Of a stretch of DNA of 64,000 nt, positions 1 through 10,126 are shown piece by piece (within the stretch, counting starts at the first letter, position 1; every line of letters begins with the position of its first letter). The stretch is taken from assembly GCA_039720395.1 (NCBI GenBank), contig CM077822.1, positions 20,047,267-20,111,266 of the forward strand, read 5' to 3'. The stretch is from Liquidambar formosana (Eukaryota > Streptophyta > Magnoliopsida > Saxifragales > Altingiaceae). Below the pieces are notes generated by a model. The model was not told the DNA's origin. It saw nothing but the letters and a program-made list of their open reading frames with translations, and did no database searches. Made by a program: the position numbers and the translations under genes.

Positions 1-1468
1 GCTGTTGCCCTATCATGCCTATTTGGAAGCACTGACCAAAGACTTCGCGGAGATCGAGTTCAATTACTTGTCGAGAAACAAGAATCAGTTCGCTGATGCC
101 TTAGCGACTCTAGCTTCAATGGTGGAGATACCAGAAGGAGGAAGCGTGAAACACTCGTGATCGAATGCAGAGAGAAACCTTTTTATTGCTGTTCCATTCG
201 AGAAGGAGAGGTAACAGATGACCACCCTTGGTTTATGACATAAGAAGGCTCATTGAGGAAAGAGAATATCCGGAAGAAGCATCTCGCATGGATAGGCGAA
301 CACTGAGAAGATTGGCAAGCCATTATGTGGTATGCGGAGGAAAACTGTATCGAGATCTTACAACGGAATCCACTTGCTGTGTGTCACGGAGGAAGAAGCC
401 AGGAAACTCATCGAAGAAATCCATGAAGGAGTGGGAGCTCCGCATATGAATGGATACATGTTGGCTAAGAAGATCATGAGACTAGGGTATTACTGGTCTA
501 CAATGAAAAGGGATTGTTATGCCCACGTCAAGAAGTGCCACAAATGTCAGCTCTTCGCCAACGGACAACACTTGCCCTCCATGCCTTTAACAAGCATGTC
601 AACTCCGTGGCCGTTTGCAGTATGGGAAATAGATATCATCGGACAGATTAAGCCGAAGGCATCCAATGGTCATGAATACATTTTGGTAGCCATCGATTAC
701 TTTACCAAATGGGTGGAAGCAGCTTCCTTCAAAGTTTGAATGCTAAAAAGGTGGCGCAGTTCATACAGCTCAACATTATCTACCGATATGGGGTACCGCA
801 CGAGGTCATTTCAGATAACGGTCAGCATTTCCAGAGGGAGGCCAAAGAACTCTTGCAGAAGTACAAGATCGTTCATCACTTGTCATCCCCGTATCGTCCA
901 CAGACAAACGGCGCCGTGGAAGCCGCCAACAAAAAACATCAAGAAGATATTACAGAAAACGACTGACACGTACACTGATTGGCATGAGAAACTACCATTG
1001 GCATTATGGGGGTATAGAACGTTAGTCAGATCGTCAACAGGGGCTACGCCGTACGCGCTAGTGTATGGGATGGAGGCTGTTTTGCCAGTGGAGTTGGAAG
1101 TTCCTTCGTTAAGAGTTGCTGTGGAAAGTCAGCTGGCAGAGGTGGACTGGATCAAAAGTCGTTATGATGAGTTAGCATTGCTAGATGAAAGGCGATTGAG
1201 GGCTCTCTACCATGTGCAAAGGTACCAGAGAAGAGTCGCAAGGGTGTTCAACAAACATGTCAAAGACAGAGGCTTGAAGAAAGGGGATTTAGTGTTGAAA
1301 GAGATCCGAGCTCCAATTTTCGATCCACGAGGAAAGTTCAAACCAAGTTGGGGAGGACCGTACGTCATCAAGGAGATATGCCAGCAGGGGCTGTTCGACT
1401 TATGGATTTGGATGGGATTGAGTTCGCTCGTCCTACCAATTTGGATCAATTAAAGAAGTATTACGTAT
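1..1468 (+). pseudogene. Element 1: 3' end of Ty3/Gypsy (Tat-type) pol, archaeal RNase H tail and integrase
   Basis: The sequence encodes the last part of an archaeal-type RNase H (NQFADALATLAS, 88-117), then the HHCC zinc-binding region of integrase (CHKCQLF near 538-556), the DDE core (IDIIG and AIDYFTKW; VISDNGQHF; PQTNGAVEAANK) and the C-terminal region (GDLVLKE, FDPRGKFKP). It ends at the LKKYYV tail near 1468. Integrase would insert the cDNA into host DNA. Compared with the same region of element 2 (39851-41665, opposite strand), this copy has at least six single-base indels, near 150, 233, 350, 737, 933 and 1377, so no single frame spans it. The start lies left of the window. The call is certain; activity is very unlikely. 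Several indels fall in homopolymers, so consensus errors are possible. Confidence 0.93.
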
Positions 1469-1545
1469 AAGGCCTGCTAGGTTGAAAACCTGTGAAGGCG
1501 GCCTAGGCAAAAGTTAAGGCATGAGAACTACGTAGGACCTGATTC

Positions 1546-1657
1546 CCCACAAGAAAAAAAAGAGAAGAAAAAAAGAAAAAAAAAGAGAAAAAAAGAAAAA
1601 AGAAAAAAAAAGAAGAAGAAGAAAAAAGAAAAAGAAGAAAAAAAAAAAAAAGAGAAA
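1546..1657 (+). repeat. Long purine-only tract just after pol (element 1)
   Basis: About 110 bases of almost pure A/G (runs of aaaagaaa) begin some 80 bases after the pol stop. A moderately conserved stretch follows (acgtaggcagcccataaag-like sequence and an A-run near 1718). The same tract, as pyrimidines on the + strand, lies at 39697-39768 in element 2 at the same place relative to pol. The rest of 1469-1846 holds no gene. It separates the pol 3' end from the convergent 3' end of the opposite-strand PMD gene. Confidence 0.8.
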
Positions 1658-1846
1658 ACGGGGATACATAGGCAGCCCATAAAGTTACATTGGGTGCGGT
1701 CCAATCAACACAATCAAAAAAAAAAAAAATCTCGAAAGTAGATTATTATTGGCAATTCATTTGAAATTAATTGTTTGACATAACAATTTATTGATGTTAA
1801 GTAAAAGAACTATCGACATGCCATAAAAATTCTATTCTTTGAGTCT

Positions 1847-3145
1847 TTAAGTCCTCTTGAGTTTCTTCAGAGTTGTCTTGTTTGTCTTCTGTCTTTCTCT
1901 CTCGAGTCTTCTTTTCTTTCGTAAGTCATGGTCGTGTGCTGCCTCTACTGCCTCAAGAATGTCTTCTCTGCAAAGCCCAAGTCTCGTGTCCTTGATAAGG
2001 TCATAAATTCTTTCTCGGCGAGAAGCCTCCCTTTCGCCTAAATCATCCTTCAACCATTGCTTATATTCTCCACTCATCTCGAAAGGTCCTTCAATGTTGG
2101 CAATTCGAGTCAATTTCAGGTCTGTAGGCCAGCGAGTCCTCGCCCACTTGATTATAGCAAGACCCACAGGTTCCACAGAGCAACAAGGTCCTGTTAAGGA
2201 CGGTATGGTTTGCATGGCGCCCATCTGGCGAAGAATTCTCGAAGCCCATAGAAGGAAGTTGACCTCAGTCCTATGAGTTTGACAAAAGCACACCCCAAGT
2301 TTCGAAAAAAGTACCCGCTCTTTACACCCCCATGTGAAGACGTACCATTTGATGTTCCGCCATGACAGCGTTTGGAAATAACCCAACCAATCTTTTAAAG
2401 AGAATGGCCCTGGGAGTTCAACTCGGCGCAGACAGAAGTGCCGGGGCTTGTATGGAGTGATAGTGGTGGGAGATAGAAAGTTCAAGCGCTCGAGCAGCCA
2501 CATTTGCAGTAAAAAGGGGCTACCTTCTAAAGGCGCTTTGGGGTTGCCATGAACCTTGTCTAAACCATTCAAGGTTTCAGCTAATACCAGGGGAATGATG
2601 TTATGTCGCTTGAGAAGAGGGGTAATCAACTCACATATTTGAACAGGGGCTTGAAGAGTGCCGATGGAGATGAGGAAGCGACCAATTAAACAGAAAGTGA
2701 GTGCACGCTGAATTTGAGGGGTAAAAGTCAGAGTACCTTCGCTATCATGAGCCAAGAATGAGGTTGCTAACTTCATCAAGTCCACCGTATGGTCCTTTAC
2801 AAAGATCGTTGCGTCCCTTTGAGGAATGCCAAGAAGATCCGAGAAGGAAGCGAGGTAATCCGAGCGAGGTGTAGGAAGGATGAATGGCCCTGCGGGTAAA
2901 ACTCCAAATAAAGCACAGAATTCTTCCATGGTTGGACATAACTCTTCATAATTAAATCGAAAGACATGGATTTGAGGATCCCAGAAATATGTAGCAGTAG
3001 TAAGAAGGGTCGTCTTGAGCTTCATGTGCCTTATAGAGAGCAACGGTTCCAAGCCAAAGCGCCTAAACTCAGTTTTGTCTTTGGCAGGCATGACTGCCAA
3101 AAACCCTCTTAAGAACTCATCCAAGGCTTCTATAATTATTGTCAA
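1847..3145 (-). CDS. Element 1 PMD-B: plant mobile domain protein, single-exon, antisense to pol
   Basis: A 432-codon frame encodes a plant mobile domain (aminotransferase-like PMD) protein. Recognisable blocks are FWDPQIHVFRF, CPTMEEFCALFG, the LIGRFL region, SPFLLQMWLLERL and WARTRWP. The C-terminus is highly basic (KKRRLERERQK and KKLKR), which resembles a nuclear localisation signal and a coiled tail. PMD proteins of the MAIN/MAIL group are nuclear and act in silencing and gene expression; the role of TE-borne copies is not established. The gene lies between pol and the 3' LTR and is read against pol. The equivalent of the element 2 start codon (ATG at 38226) is ATA here, so the first usable Met is about residue 19 (MPAKDKTEF). 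Otherwise the frame is intact, unlike the copies in elements 2 and 3. A TATA-like box and a dyad cluster lie just upstream. Confidence 0.85.
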   Translation of the reverse strand: MTIIIEALDEFLRGFLAVMPAKDKTEFRRFGLEPLLSIRHMKLKTTLLTTATYFWDPQIHVFRFNYEELCPTMEEFCALFGVLPAGPFILPTPRSDYLASFSDLLGIPQRDATIFVKDHTVDLMKLATSFLAHDSEGTLTFTPQIQRALTFCLIGRFLISIGTLQAPVQICELITPLLKRHNIIPLVLAETLNGLDKVHGNPKAPLEGSPFLLQMWLLERLNFLSPTTITPYKPRHFCLRRVELPGPFSLKDWLGYFQTLSWRNIKWYVFTWGCKERVLFSKLGVCFCQTHRTEVNFLLWASRILRQMGAMQTIPSLTGPCCSVEPVGLAIIKWARTRWPTDLKLTRIANIEGPFEMSGEYKQWLKDDLGEREASRRERIYDLIKDTRLGLCREDILEAVEAAHDHDLRKKRRLERERQKTNKTTLKKLKRT

Positions 3146-3180
3146 TGAAAATAGGTGAGTTAGAAGACTCCCCTCATGTG

Positions 3181-3188
3181 TTTTTATA
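3181..3188 (-). promoter_or_regulatory. TATA-like box of element 1 PMD-B
   Basis: TATAAAAA on the minus strand, about 35-45 bases upstream of the start region and 87 bases downstream of the dyad cluster. The same arrangement is conserved in element 2 at 38171-38178. Confidence 0.65.
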
Positions 3189-3274
3189 GGAAAAGGGTCA
3201 CAAATTCGAGTCCTAAAGGAAGTAGAACCGTCAAAATCGCAAAATTCCTGAAAAATCGCGAAAAAGCACGTCGA

Positions 3275-3357
3275 CCTCGGGTAACCGTCCGGGGCTGGAC
3301 AGTCAGCCGTCTAGGCCCAGACGGCTAACCGTCCGGGGCCAGACGGTCACCCGAGGC
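3275..3357. promoter_or_regulatory. Triple-dyad GC-rich module upstream of PMD-B (element 1)
   Basis: Outer arms CCTCGGG and CCCGAGG enclose three successive imperfect palindromes built on CCGTC/GACGG half-sites: TAACCGTCC...GGAC(A)GTCA, GCCGTCT...AGACGGC and TAACCGTCC...AGACGGTCA. The same module occurs in front of PMD-C (6585-6665) and in the LTR (9331-9412). Its function is unknown; the position suggests an upstream regulatory site. The remaining interval 3358-3636 is GC-poor non-coding DNA between the two PMD genes. Confidence 0.8.
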
Positions 3358-3636
3358 CTCCGCCTTGTTTTGCCTTGTTTCGCCCGGTTTTGCCTATTTT
3401 CGCGTTCGGATGGCCTTTTTAGGCCATTTTCACTCCTATGAACTCACATTGACTCAAATTTTCTTGAGAAAGGCACCATAACATCATCATGATAAATTCA
3501 AACAAGCACAACAAGTATCCATACTAAGGGATAAAAAGTTTGGTTTTAGGTGGCAAGTACAAAACACAAGCATGAAATGCAAAAAGATAGCCATTGTCTC
3601 ATTAATTCTACAAGCCCAACAAGAAAGTAAATGAAC

Positions 3637-6300
3637 TCAGCGGTTCCCAGAGCTTCTTTTGCGGCTCGGCCCAGCTCCGTCACGACCCCCACGAGGTGCT
3701 CTAGGAGGGCGCATTGCCGGTGGTGGCTTGCATATACAAAATCCATTGCAAAGAGGCTAAGTATGAGAATAGAGTTGGTTGAAAACCATATATGAGAACT
3801 TTTGAATAGGTGGAACACTTACCATGACATCCAAACGAGCTTCCGCCATGGATTTGGCTAAGCTCATTCTCACAAGGTCACGCCTCAAACCCTTACTAAG
3901 GTCGATGAACTCTTGGGCATACGCCCCAGGCACCTAGGATAATCAATAAGGGTAGAGTTGAAGGTAATGCTCAAAGAAAGAAAGAAATACTCATAAAGAG
4001 AACTCACCTGTTCTCGATTTGGGTCGATCCTGGGGGACTCATCAAATGCAGGATGAGTGATAGCGGTCTTGACAAAGTCTGACCCACTGCACAAATCAAT
4101 GAACCAATTCGGCTGAGGCAAGGGTAGTGACCTATCCCCTTCCATCTCATCTTCCTCAGAGCCAGGGACCACTCCTGAGCCCACTGTTGAGCTATGCCCT
4201 CGTGCTCGTCGACCCTGCAAGTGTTCACCTATTAAATAGAGTCTCTACCAAAAGAAAAGGCTAGGAGAATGTTAAAGACTTACCCCCTGAGGAGGGAAGC
4301 CTGTCACCCTGGGCCTCATCAGATATTGGAGACAGAAAGTGTCATATGCAATGTCAGGAGAAGTGAACTCCTCCGCATCCCAGCCTTTCAAGGCATCCCA
4401 CAACTCCTCCCCCTCCATTAAGTTAGCATGCCTCATGTTAAGTGGTGGAGGCATTGGAGCCATGGCGGCATTCACATCACCCATGACTTGGCGTAGGACA
4501 CGCTCTCCTAGGTACCAATACCTACCCACGGGGCCTTCCAAGAGCACCTTCTTGCCCGTCAGCATCAACCTAGGAATGCATCGCTTGGGTAGCATTGGTA
4601 CCCATATCTTCCAGGGATTCCACTCAATCTGTTCAAAAAAATCCAAAATGAGAAATTGGGAGTAAAAAGAAAAGGAAAAGAATGGGGAAAGAATTTCACC
4701 ATATCGGCAGTAAGGTTTGCTAGGTGAGCTCTAGCAAAGGCGTAATCATGACAATTCGCCGCCCGGATGGACACATAACTAGGAGAGTAATTCTTGAGGG
4801 TAGGCCATTCAATGGTTTCCTCAGCAAGGGATGGGCGACATAGGTTGAGGTACTCATAGCACCAAACCTATAAAAAATTGAAAAAAAAGTCAAAAAGAAA
4901 GATAATATAAGGAAAAAATAAAAAGGAATGAAAGGGAAGTAGCATTACCTCCCAAACAAAGGGCATCCCGCCGAAGTCCTTAGTCACACCACGTGACATG
5001 TCACACATTGTGCGATACATGGTGGCTAGAGCAGCCCCTCCCCAGTTGAATTTCCTAATCTTGTCAACATCTTCCATGCTTGCAAGAAGACCCAAAGGGG
5101 CTAGGTCGCCCATGCCGGCAAAGAATGTGCAGGAGATCATGTACAAAAGGAATGCCCTTGTAATACAATCGGGGCTCGCACCCTCGCTCTCCCTTTGCTT
5201 AGCAAACTTGTTGAAAAGCCAAGTGCGTCGCACTGCTTTCTTGATGACCTCGATTTCCATCCCAAGGTAAGCTAGGAGATAATCCTCATCTGTGTGAGCC
5301 TCCTCATAGAACTCCAAGCTTTTGCCTTTAATGCTCAAGCCCGTGATCATGGTGAAGTCCTTGGGGGTTAGTGTCATCTCCCCAAAGCCAAAATGGAATG
5401 TATTAGTGGTGTCCCACCATAGCTCAGACAAGGCTAGCAAAGCTTGCCTATCACATTGGTCATTCTATAGAGAATCTAGGAATGGGCCAAAACCGGCCTT
5501 TTCGACATAGCCCTTGGCAATGGGTTGGAAGTTTTCCATGTTTCGCCACCATTCAATGAGTCCTTTGACAGAGGACCTAGTGCGCATCTCCTGAAAGTTG
5601 GGCTATAGCCATTGAAAATACCTTGAGGGTTAGTTGAAAGAACATAGAAACAATAAACCTACACTAGCAATTGGTTCCAAATTGTTTTCCAAAAGATGTC
5701 AAAAGTTGTTTTCATTCATGAAATGAATTGCTAATGGATGTTTATGAGTTTACTTGTTCATATGCCTTAATTTGGCAAGGATTGATCACTTTTTTATCAC
5801 TTGGGCATTTTATCGAACACTTGGTGGGTGACACCTCCCAAGCCTTGAAACAAAAGAATTTTGTAGGGTCAATCCTTGCTAAATCATAGCATATTACTCA
5901 CATGAGGGTTTACTTGTTGATATACATTGATTTGGTAAAGATTGAACATCTTTATTTCACTTGGGAATTTTATCGAACACTTGGCGGGTGCCATTTTTCA
6001 AGCTTTCAAATGAAAAAATTTGTGTGTTCAATCCTTGCCAAATCAAGGGATATCACTCAACAACCCAAGGGGTATTCAAAAGAAGTAGAAGGGAATGCAA
6101 TTTCCTCAAAAGAATCAAAAGATTCAAAAGAAAAGTGTTAAGTTGGGTAAACTTACTTCTTGTTGGGAATGGATGAATGAGAGATGCTTCTCGGGTTCAA
6201 GCAACACCCTAGCTTGTGGAGCATCATAGAGTGGTGCCTTGTATGTGCTTTTGACCCCATAGAATGGATACTTGGTGCTTGAGTCCTTGCTTGATGACAT
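3637..6300 (-). pseudogene. Element 1 PMD-C: seven-exon MAIN/PP7-long-form-like gene, one nonsense codon
   Basis: Exons, read right to left, are 6300-6157, 5590-4949, 4867-4700, 4628-4284, 4214-4008, 3933-3823 and 3726-3637. All junctions are GT-AG and phase 0, and exon lengths equal those of element 2 (1707 nt, 568 aa). Exon 1 starts MSSSKDSSTK. Exon 2 holds the PMD core (LIEWW, ELWWDTTNTFHFGFGEMTLT, DFTMITGLSIKG). Exon 5 is acidic. Exon 7 is basic and S/R-rich, ending in a KRSSGNR-like tail that could be nuclear. The family resembles plant MAIN-like and 'serine/threonine phosphatase 7 long form' proteins, but I see no phosphatase domain. The codon at 5465-5467 is TAG where element 2 has TGG (Trp), so the product is truncated. 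Exons 4 and 5 are intact here where element 2 has stops. Intron 1 (5591-6156) contains two large inverted-repeat units. Confidence 0.85.
5769..6045. repeat. Two hairpin-forming repeat units in PMD-C intron 1 (element 1)
   Basis: Unit 1 (5769-5885) and unit 2 (5929-6045) are diverged copies of one segment. Each is bounded by complementary arms: TTTGGCAAGGATTGA with TCAATCCTTGCTAAA in unit 1, and GATTTGGTAAAGATTGAAC with GTTCAATCCTTGCCAAATC in unit 2. The shared interior contains TTTTATCGAACACTTGG. Element 2 has the same pair at 35314-35431 and 35475-35592. Confidence 0.75.
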
Positions 6301-6584
6301 TCTTGATGATGGAGTTGGATTTGGGAAAAATGGGTTTGTTTTGGTTTGATTTCACAAGATGATGTGAATTGGTTGTTTTGATTGCTAAATGTGCTTGATT
6401 TGTTGTTGTTTGATGTGCATTTGATGTTTGGATTGAATGGTTTTGAAGTAGGAATGAGAGAATGAGGGTTGGAGAAGATGGAATGAGAGTTTAGAGAGAG
6501 AAACTCTCTAATTTTCGGGTTGGGTGAATGTGAGAATGAGTGGGCAAACATGGGTTTAAAAACCCAGAAATTTCTCAATGGTGG

Positions 6585-6665
6585 CCTCGGGTAACCGTCC
6601 ACCCTTGGACGGTCAGCCGTCTTGCCCTGGACGGTTGACCATCTGAGGGCAGATGGTCACCCTAG
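6585..6665. promoter_or_regulatory. Triple-dyad module upstream of PMD-C (element 1)
   Basis: Same architecture as 3275-3357, about 285 bases upstream of the PMD-C start. It contains TAACCGTCC...GGACGGTCA, GCCGTCT...GGACGGTT and TGACCATCT...AGATGGTCA. In the last dyad both arms have changed together relative to the CCGTC/GACGG form. The TATA-like TTATAAAA seen in element 2 is here TTTAAAAA. Confidence 0.75.
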
Positions 6666-7369
6666 CCCGCTTTGCCCGTTTGCCCCGTTTCGTGCGCTTG
6701 CGACCTCTAAACTTCTCCAAATTGACTTTTTGTGCAATCCTTGAGTTATGGGATGAATATATCCCTCAAGTTTATCAAGTTTCAATGAAATTTTTGAACC
6801 TTGGGTGATTGTATTCGCCCGCATAACGAGGAGGTGCAATAGCCATGATAAATGGCTTTCTCATGAAATGAGCTTAGTGTTGAATTGATTGACTTTCAGG
6901 TCTTGGAATTCAATTCTCTAGGAGATGATAATGATATCATATCATGTGATAAAGATAATGAAATGACTTGCTAGTCATGTGATAAAGATAACTTCACATG
7001 AAATGATGATTCATGAGCTATGCTAGTTACGAAGTAACTTGCTATCTTTGTGAAGAGGGCATGAAATGCACTTTGTTTTTCAATCAATTGACTTTCAAAA
7101 TCAATGTTGTATCATGTGTTAAAGATAATTTCACATGAAATGATAAGTAATGAACTTGATTTTGAGTTGAACGACTCTTAATACATTATCATTTCATGTG
7201 ATAAAGACAATTTCACATGAAATGCACTTGATTTGGAGTTAAATGACTCCCAGTACATTGTCATTCCATGTGATAAGGATGGTTTCACATAAAATGATAA
7301 GAAATGAGCTTGATTTTGAACCAATTGACTTGCAATTGGGTCTCATATCATGTGATAAAGACAATTTCC
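6666..7369. other. Non-coding spacer with short inverted repeats, element 1
   Basis: No gene seen. AT-rich sequence with recurring phrases such as catgtgataaagataa and ttcacatgaaatgat, a diverged run-in to the tandem array that follows. Short reading frames here are repeats read by chance. Confidence 0.6.
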
Positions 7370-7995
7370 CATGAAATGATGATCCATGAGTTATGCAATA
7401 ACTCCCCGTCTTTGTTACTTCCACAGAAAGTGGCACAATTTCCCATGAAATGACGATTCATGAGTTATGCAATAACTCCCCGTCTTTGTTACTTCCACAG
7501 AAAGTGGCACAATTTCCCATGAAATGACGATCCATGAGTTATGCAATAACTCCCCATCTTTGTTACTTCCACAGAAAGTGGCACAATTTCCCATGAAATG
7601 ACGATCCATGAGTTATGCAATAACTCCTCGTCTTTGTTACTTCCACAGAAAGTGGCACAATTTCCCATGAAATGATCCATGAGTTATGCAATAACTCCCC
7701 ATCTTTGTTACTTCCACAGAAAGTGGCACAATTCCACATGAAATGACGATTCATGAGTTATGCAATAACTCCCCGTCTCTGTTACTCCCACAGAAAGTGG
7801 CACAATTCCACATGAAATGACGATTCATAAGTTATGCAATAACTCCCCGTCTCTGTTACTCCCACAGAAAGTGGCACGATGTCACATGAAATGACGATTC
7901 ATGAGTTATGCAATAACTCCATATCTTTGTTGTTTCCACTGAAAGTGGCATGAAATCATAATTTGATGAGTCATGAGTTATGAAATAACTCACCA
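7370..7995. repeat. Tandem array of ~73-bp dyad-containing units (element 1 3' region)
   Basis: About nine units, each with the near-perfect dyad GAGTTATGCAATAACTC (7-bp arms around a 3-base centre) followed by a CCACAGAAAGTGG dyad and a catgaaatgac link. Element 2 has an expanded version at 33240-34345. Tat/Ogre-type elements are known to carry hypervariable tandem repeats in this region. Confidence 0.9.
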
Positions 7996-8039
7996 CACTC
8001 GTTATCCCCAGTGAGACTAGCATGAAATGCCCTTGGTTT

Positions 8040-8610
8040 TGAATTGATGGACATTCGATTCACCAATAATTCACATAAAATGATGATTTATGAGTTATGA
8101 AATAACTCATTTTGAGAATGCCAATGAGATTGGTAGGGTACCTTGTAATGCACTAGTGCAACTAGCTTTGCATCATGAGAAGACCATGTGGATATCACTA
8201 ATGCAATTAGTGCATGGTAAAGGCATTTGCATGAGCGCACCAACGAATGTTGGCATGCATAGAAATGCATTCAATTCTTTGCTTCGATGAAATCGTCGCA
8301 TGCTTGGATATGACGAAGTCTATCCTTATGGTTCTATTTGAGCTTGTTGGTATTAATGAGATTAATCCATCAAGCAAGAATGTGTTGTTATATCACTAAT
8401 GCAATTAGTGCATGGTAAAGGCATTTGCGTGAGCGCACCAACGAATGTTGGTATGCAATCAATTATTAGCTTCGATGAAATCGTCACATGCTTGGATATG
8501 ACGAAGTCTATCCTTTTGGTTCCATTTGAGTTTGTTGGTATTAATGAGATTAATCCATCAAACAAAAATGGGTTGTTCTTTGATCATTGGCTCGCAAGTG
8601 AAACTTGTTC
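8040..8610. repeat. Duplicated dyad-rich segment before the polypurine tract (element 1)
   Basis: Two copies (about 8188-8365 and 8393-8570) of a segment with CACTAATGCAATTAGTG, CCAACGAATGTTGG and the phrase cgatgaaatcgtc. No gene seen. The corresponding element 2 region is 32690-33060. Confidence 0.75.
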
Positions 8611-8626
8611 ACCAATGAGGGGCTTC
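8611..8626 (+). other. Polypurine tract region before 3' LTR (element 1)
   Basis: accaatgaggggcttc lies directly against the TGTCACACC start of the LTR. The purine core gagggg is the likely plus-strand primer. The identical context occurs at elements 2 (32627-32642) and 4 (62873-62888), which identifies these LTRs as 3' LTRs. Confidence 0.75.
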
Positions 8627-9330
8627 TGTCACACCCCATTTTTGTCACCTTAGCTAGGACATATCATTTCATGTAGGATTTTGAGTCCTTTTTGAGTCTA
8701 GTCTTTTGCATTGAGTTTCTATGGCATTGAATATCATGTGTATGAATTTTGAAGTGATTGGAGTTCATCTCGATGGTCAATAAGAACTTTTGCGACTTAA
8801 AGGGCATAATCGTCTTTTAAGCCGTATATTTTCCATTTGACCTTGGAATGGATCCCGAGTCATTCTCATGAGTTCATATGAGTATATAGAGTCCATATAT
8901 AGGTTCAATTTCATGAATTAATGGTTTAAGATCAATTCGGCTCGTAATGGTTCGGGTTGGCTAAAAGACCCTTTCTTGGTTTGCTCAAATTGACTCATAA
9001 GACCCAATCAATTCTCTCTCATTTAACTTCAATTGGGCTTTATTTATGTCCTAAATATGTCTAGAAAGATCAATTTTCGATTGGGAAAGCATTCGGTTCG
9101 ACCTTGTGTACAAACCCAGCTTAGCGACGGTGAAGCACCATGGTTAACCACCTTTGTAAAACCCAACCATGCACCCATGGTTGAGGATTTTTGTCCTAAA
9201 ATACTTAAAAATGTGTTCCCCTTCGAAACACGGTCGTTTTGGCTTTTATTTCGTCAAAATCGGACTTAAATTGAAGATTTTAGGACTTCTGAAGCAAGAA
9301 GGAGTCAAAACCGGAGAAAAAATAGAGGAC

Positions 9331-9412
9331 CCTCGGGTAACCGTCCGGGGCTGGACGGTCAGCCGTCTGGGCCCAGACGGCTAACCATCCAGGCCTAGTT
9401 GGTCACCCGAGG
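9331..9412. promoter_or_regulatory. Triple-dyad module in LTR of element 1
   Basis: CCTCGGG...CCCGAGG outer arms enclose TAACCGTCC...GGACGGTCA, GCCGTCTGG...CCAGACGGC and a mutated third dyad (TAACCATCC...TTGGTCA). It lies about 186 bases upstream of the LTR TATA box. Confidence 0.8.
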
Positions 9413-9598
9413 AATCCTTCTTTAAGTCAAACTCTGACTCTTCTATCCCTCTTTTGACGGTTTCCTCCGCCAAAACAACTTGTCTGAGCTTAGGAGTGTG
9501 TAGGTTTGAGTTGTTTGAGCACCAAGAGAGTCTCTAATAGCCCTAGGATCATTATTTAATGAATTAATCCTAGCCATTGGTTTAGGGGGTCAGTTCTC

Positions 9599-9606
9599 TA
9601 TATAAA
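9599..9606 (+). promoter_or_regulatory. TATA box of element 1 LTR
   Basis: TATATAAA. The equivalent box is present in every large LTR of the window, 140-200 bases downstream of a dyad cluster. It probably marks the U3/R boundary. Confidence 0.7.
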
Positions 9607-10126
9607 GGACATGATATTCAGCACATAGGGGAGGTTAATTGCACTTTACACTTAGAGAAAGAGGGAGCTACGAGTTTGGAGAGCTAGAAGGACTTCAAGA
9701 GGAGGCTCTTCAACCCCAAGCAAGCAAGGAAACAAGAGGTTTGAAGACAAGGAAGAGTCTACAAGAGGTAAGCATGTCTCTTTAATGCTGAAGATGAATT
9801 TCTGCTTCTTCTTCTTCTCTTTCTTCTTCTTCTTCTAAGGTAGCTATGGTGCATGCAATTGCTCTTCTTATGGATGGAATTCAATGTTTATGTGATGTTA
9901 TATGAATGTTTTTAGGATAGTTCATGGCTTTATATGCTTGATAATCCCTGGTTTGCTAGGGATTTGAAAGTATTACTCTTGTTATCCTCTTAAATCATGC
10001 ATAGTTCACATGTTTAAGTTGCTGTGATTATTATCATGAATTAAGGCTCCTGTTAGTTAATATATATGATGTGAATGATATTCATGATAATTTGAGCATG
10101 TCTTAGAGTCATTTAGTAGGTTTTAT

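Noticed and set aside
1847..3145. Extra gene between pol and LTR as an envelope-like gene
   Set aside because: It lies antisense to pol, shows no signal peptide or membrane segment, and has clear plant mobile domain motifs.
4339..4665. Frames on the strand opposite the PMD exons (also 4998-5270, 36092-36343, 36677-37021)
   Set aside because: Shadows of the real exons in the reverse frame; no family resemblance.
7239..7754. Overlapping 60-65 codon frames of similar sequence (and 33563-33757)
   Set aside because: They arise from repeat units whose length is a multiple of, or close to, three; no start context or conservation beyond the DNA repeat.
7370..7995. Regular direct repeats resembling a CRISPR array (also 33240-34345 and 63005-64000)
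   Set aside because: The links between dyads are themselves repeated, not unique spacers, and the context is a plant retrotransposon 3' region.
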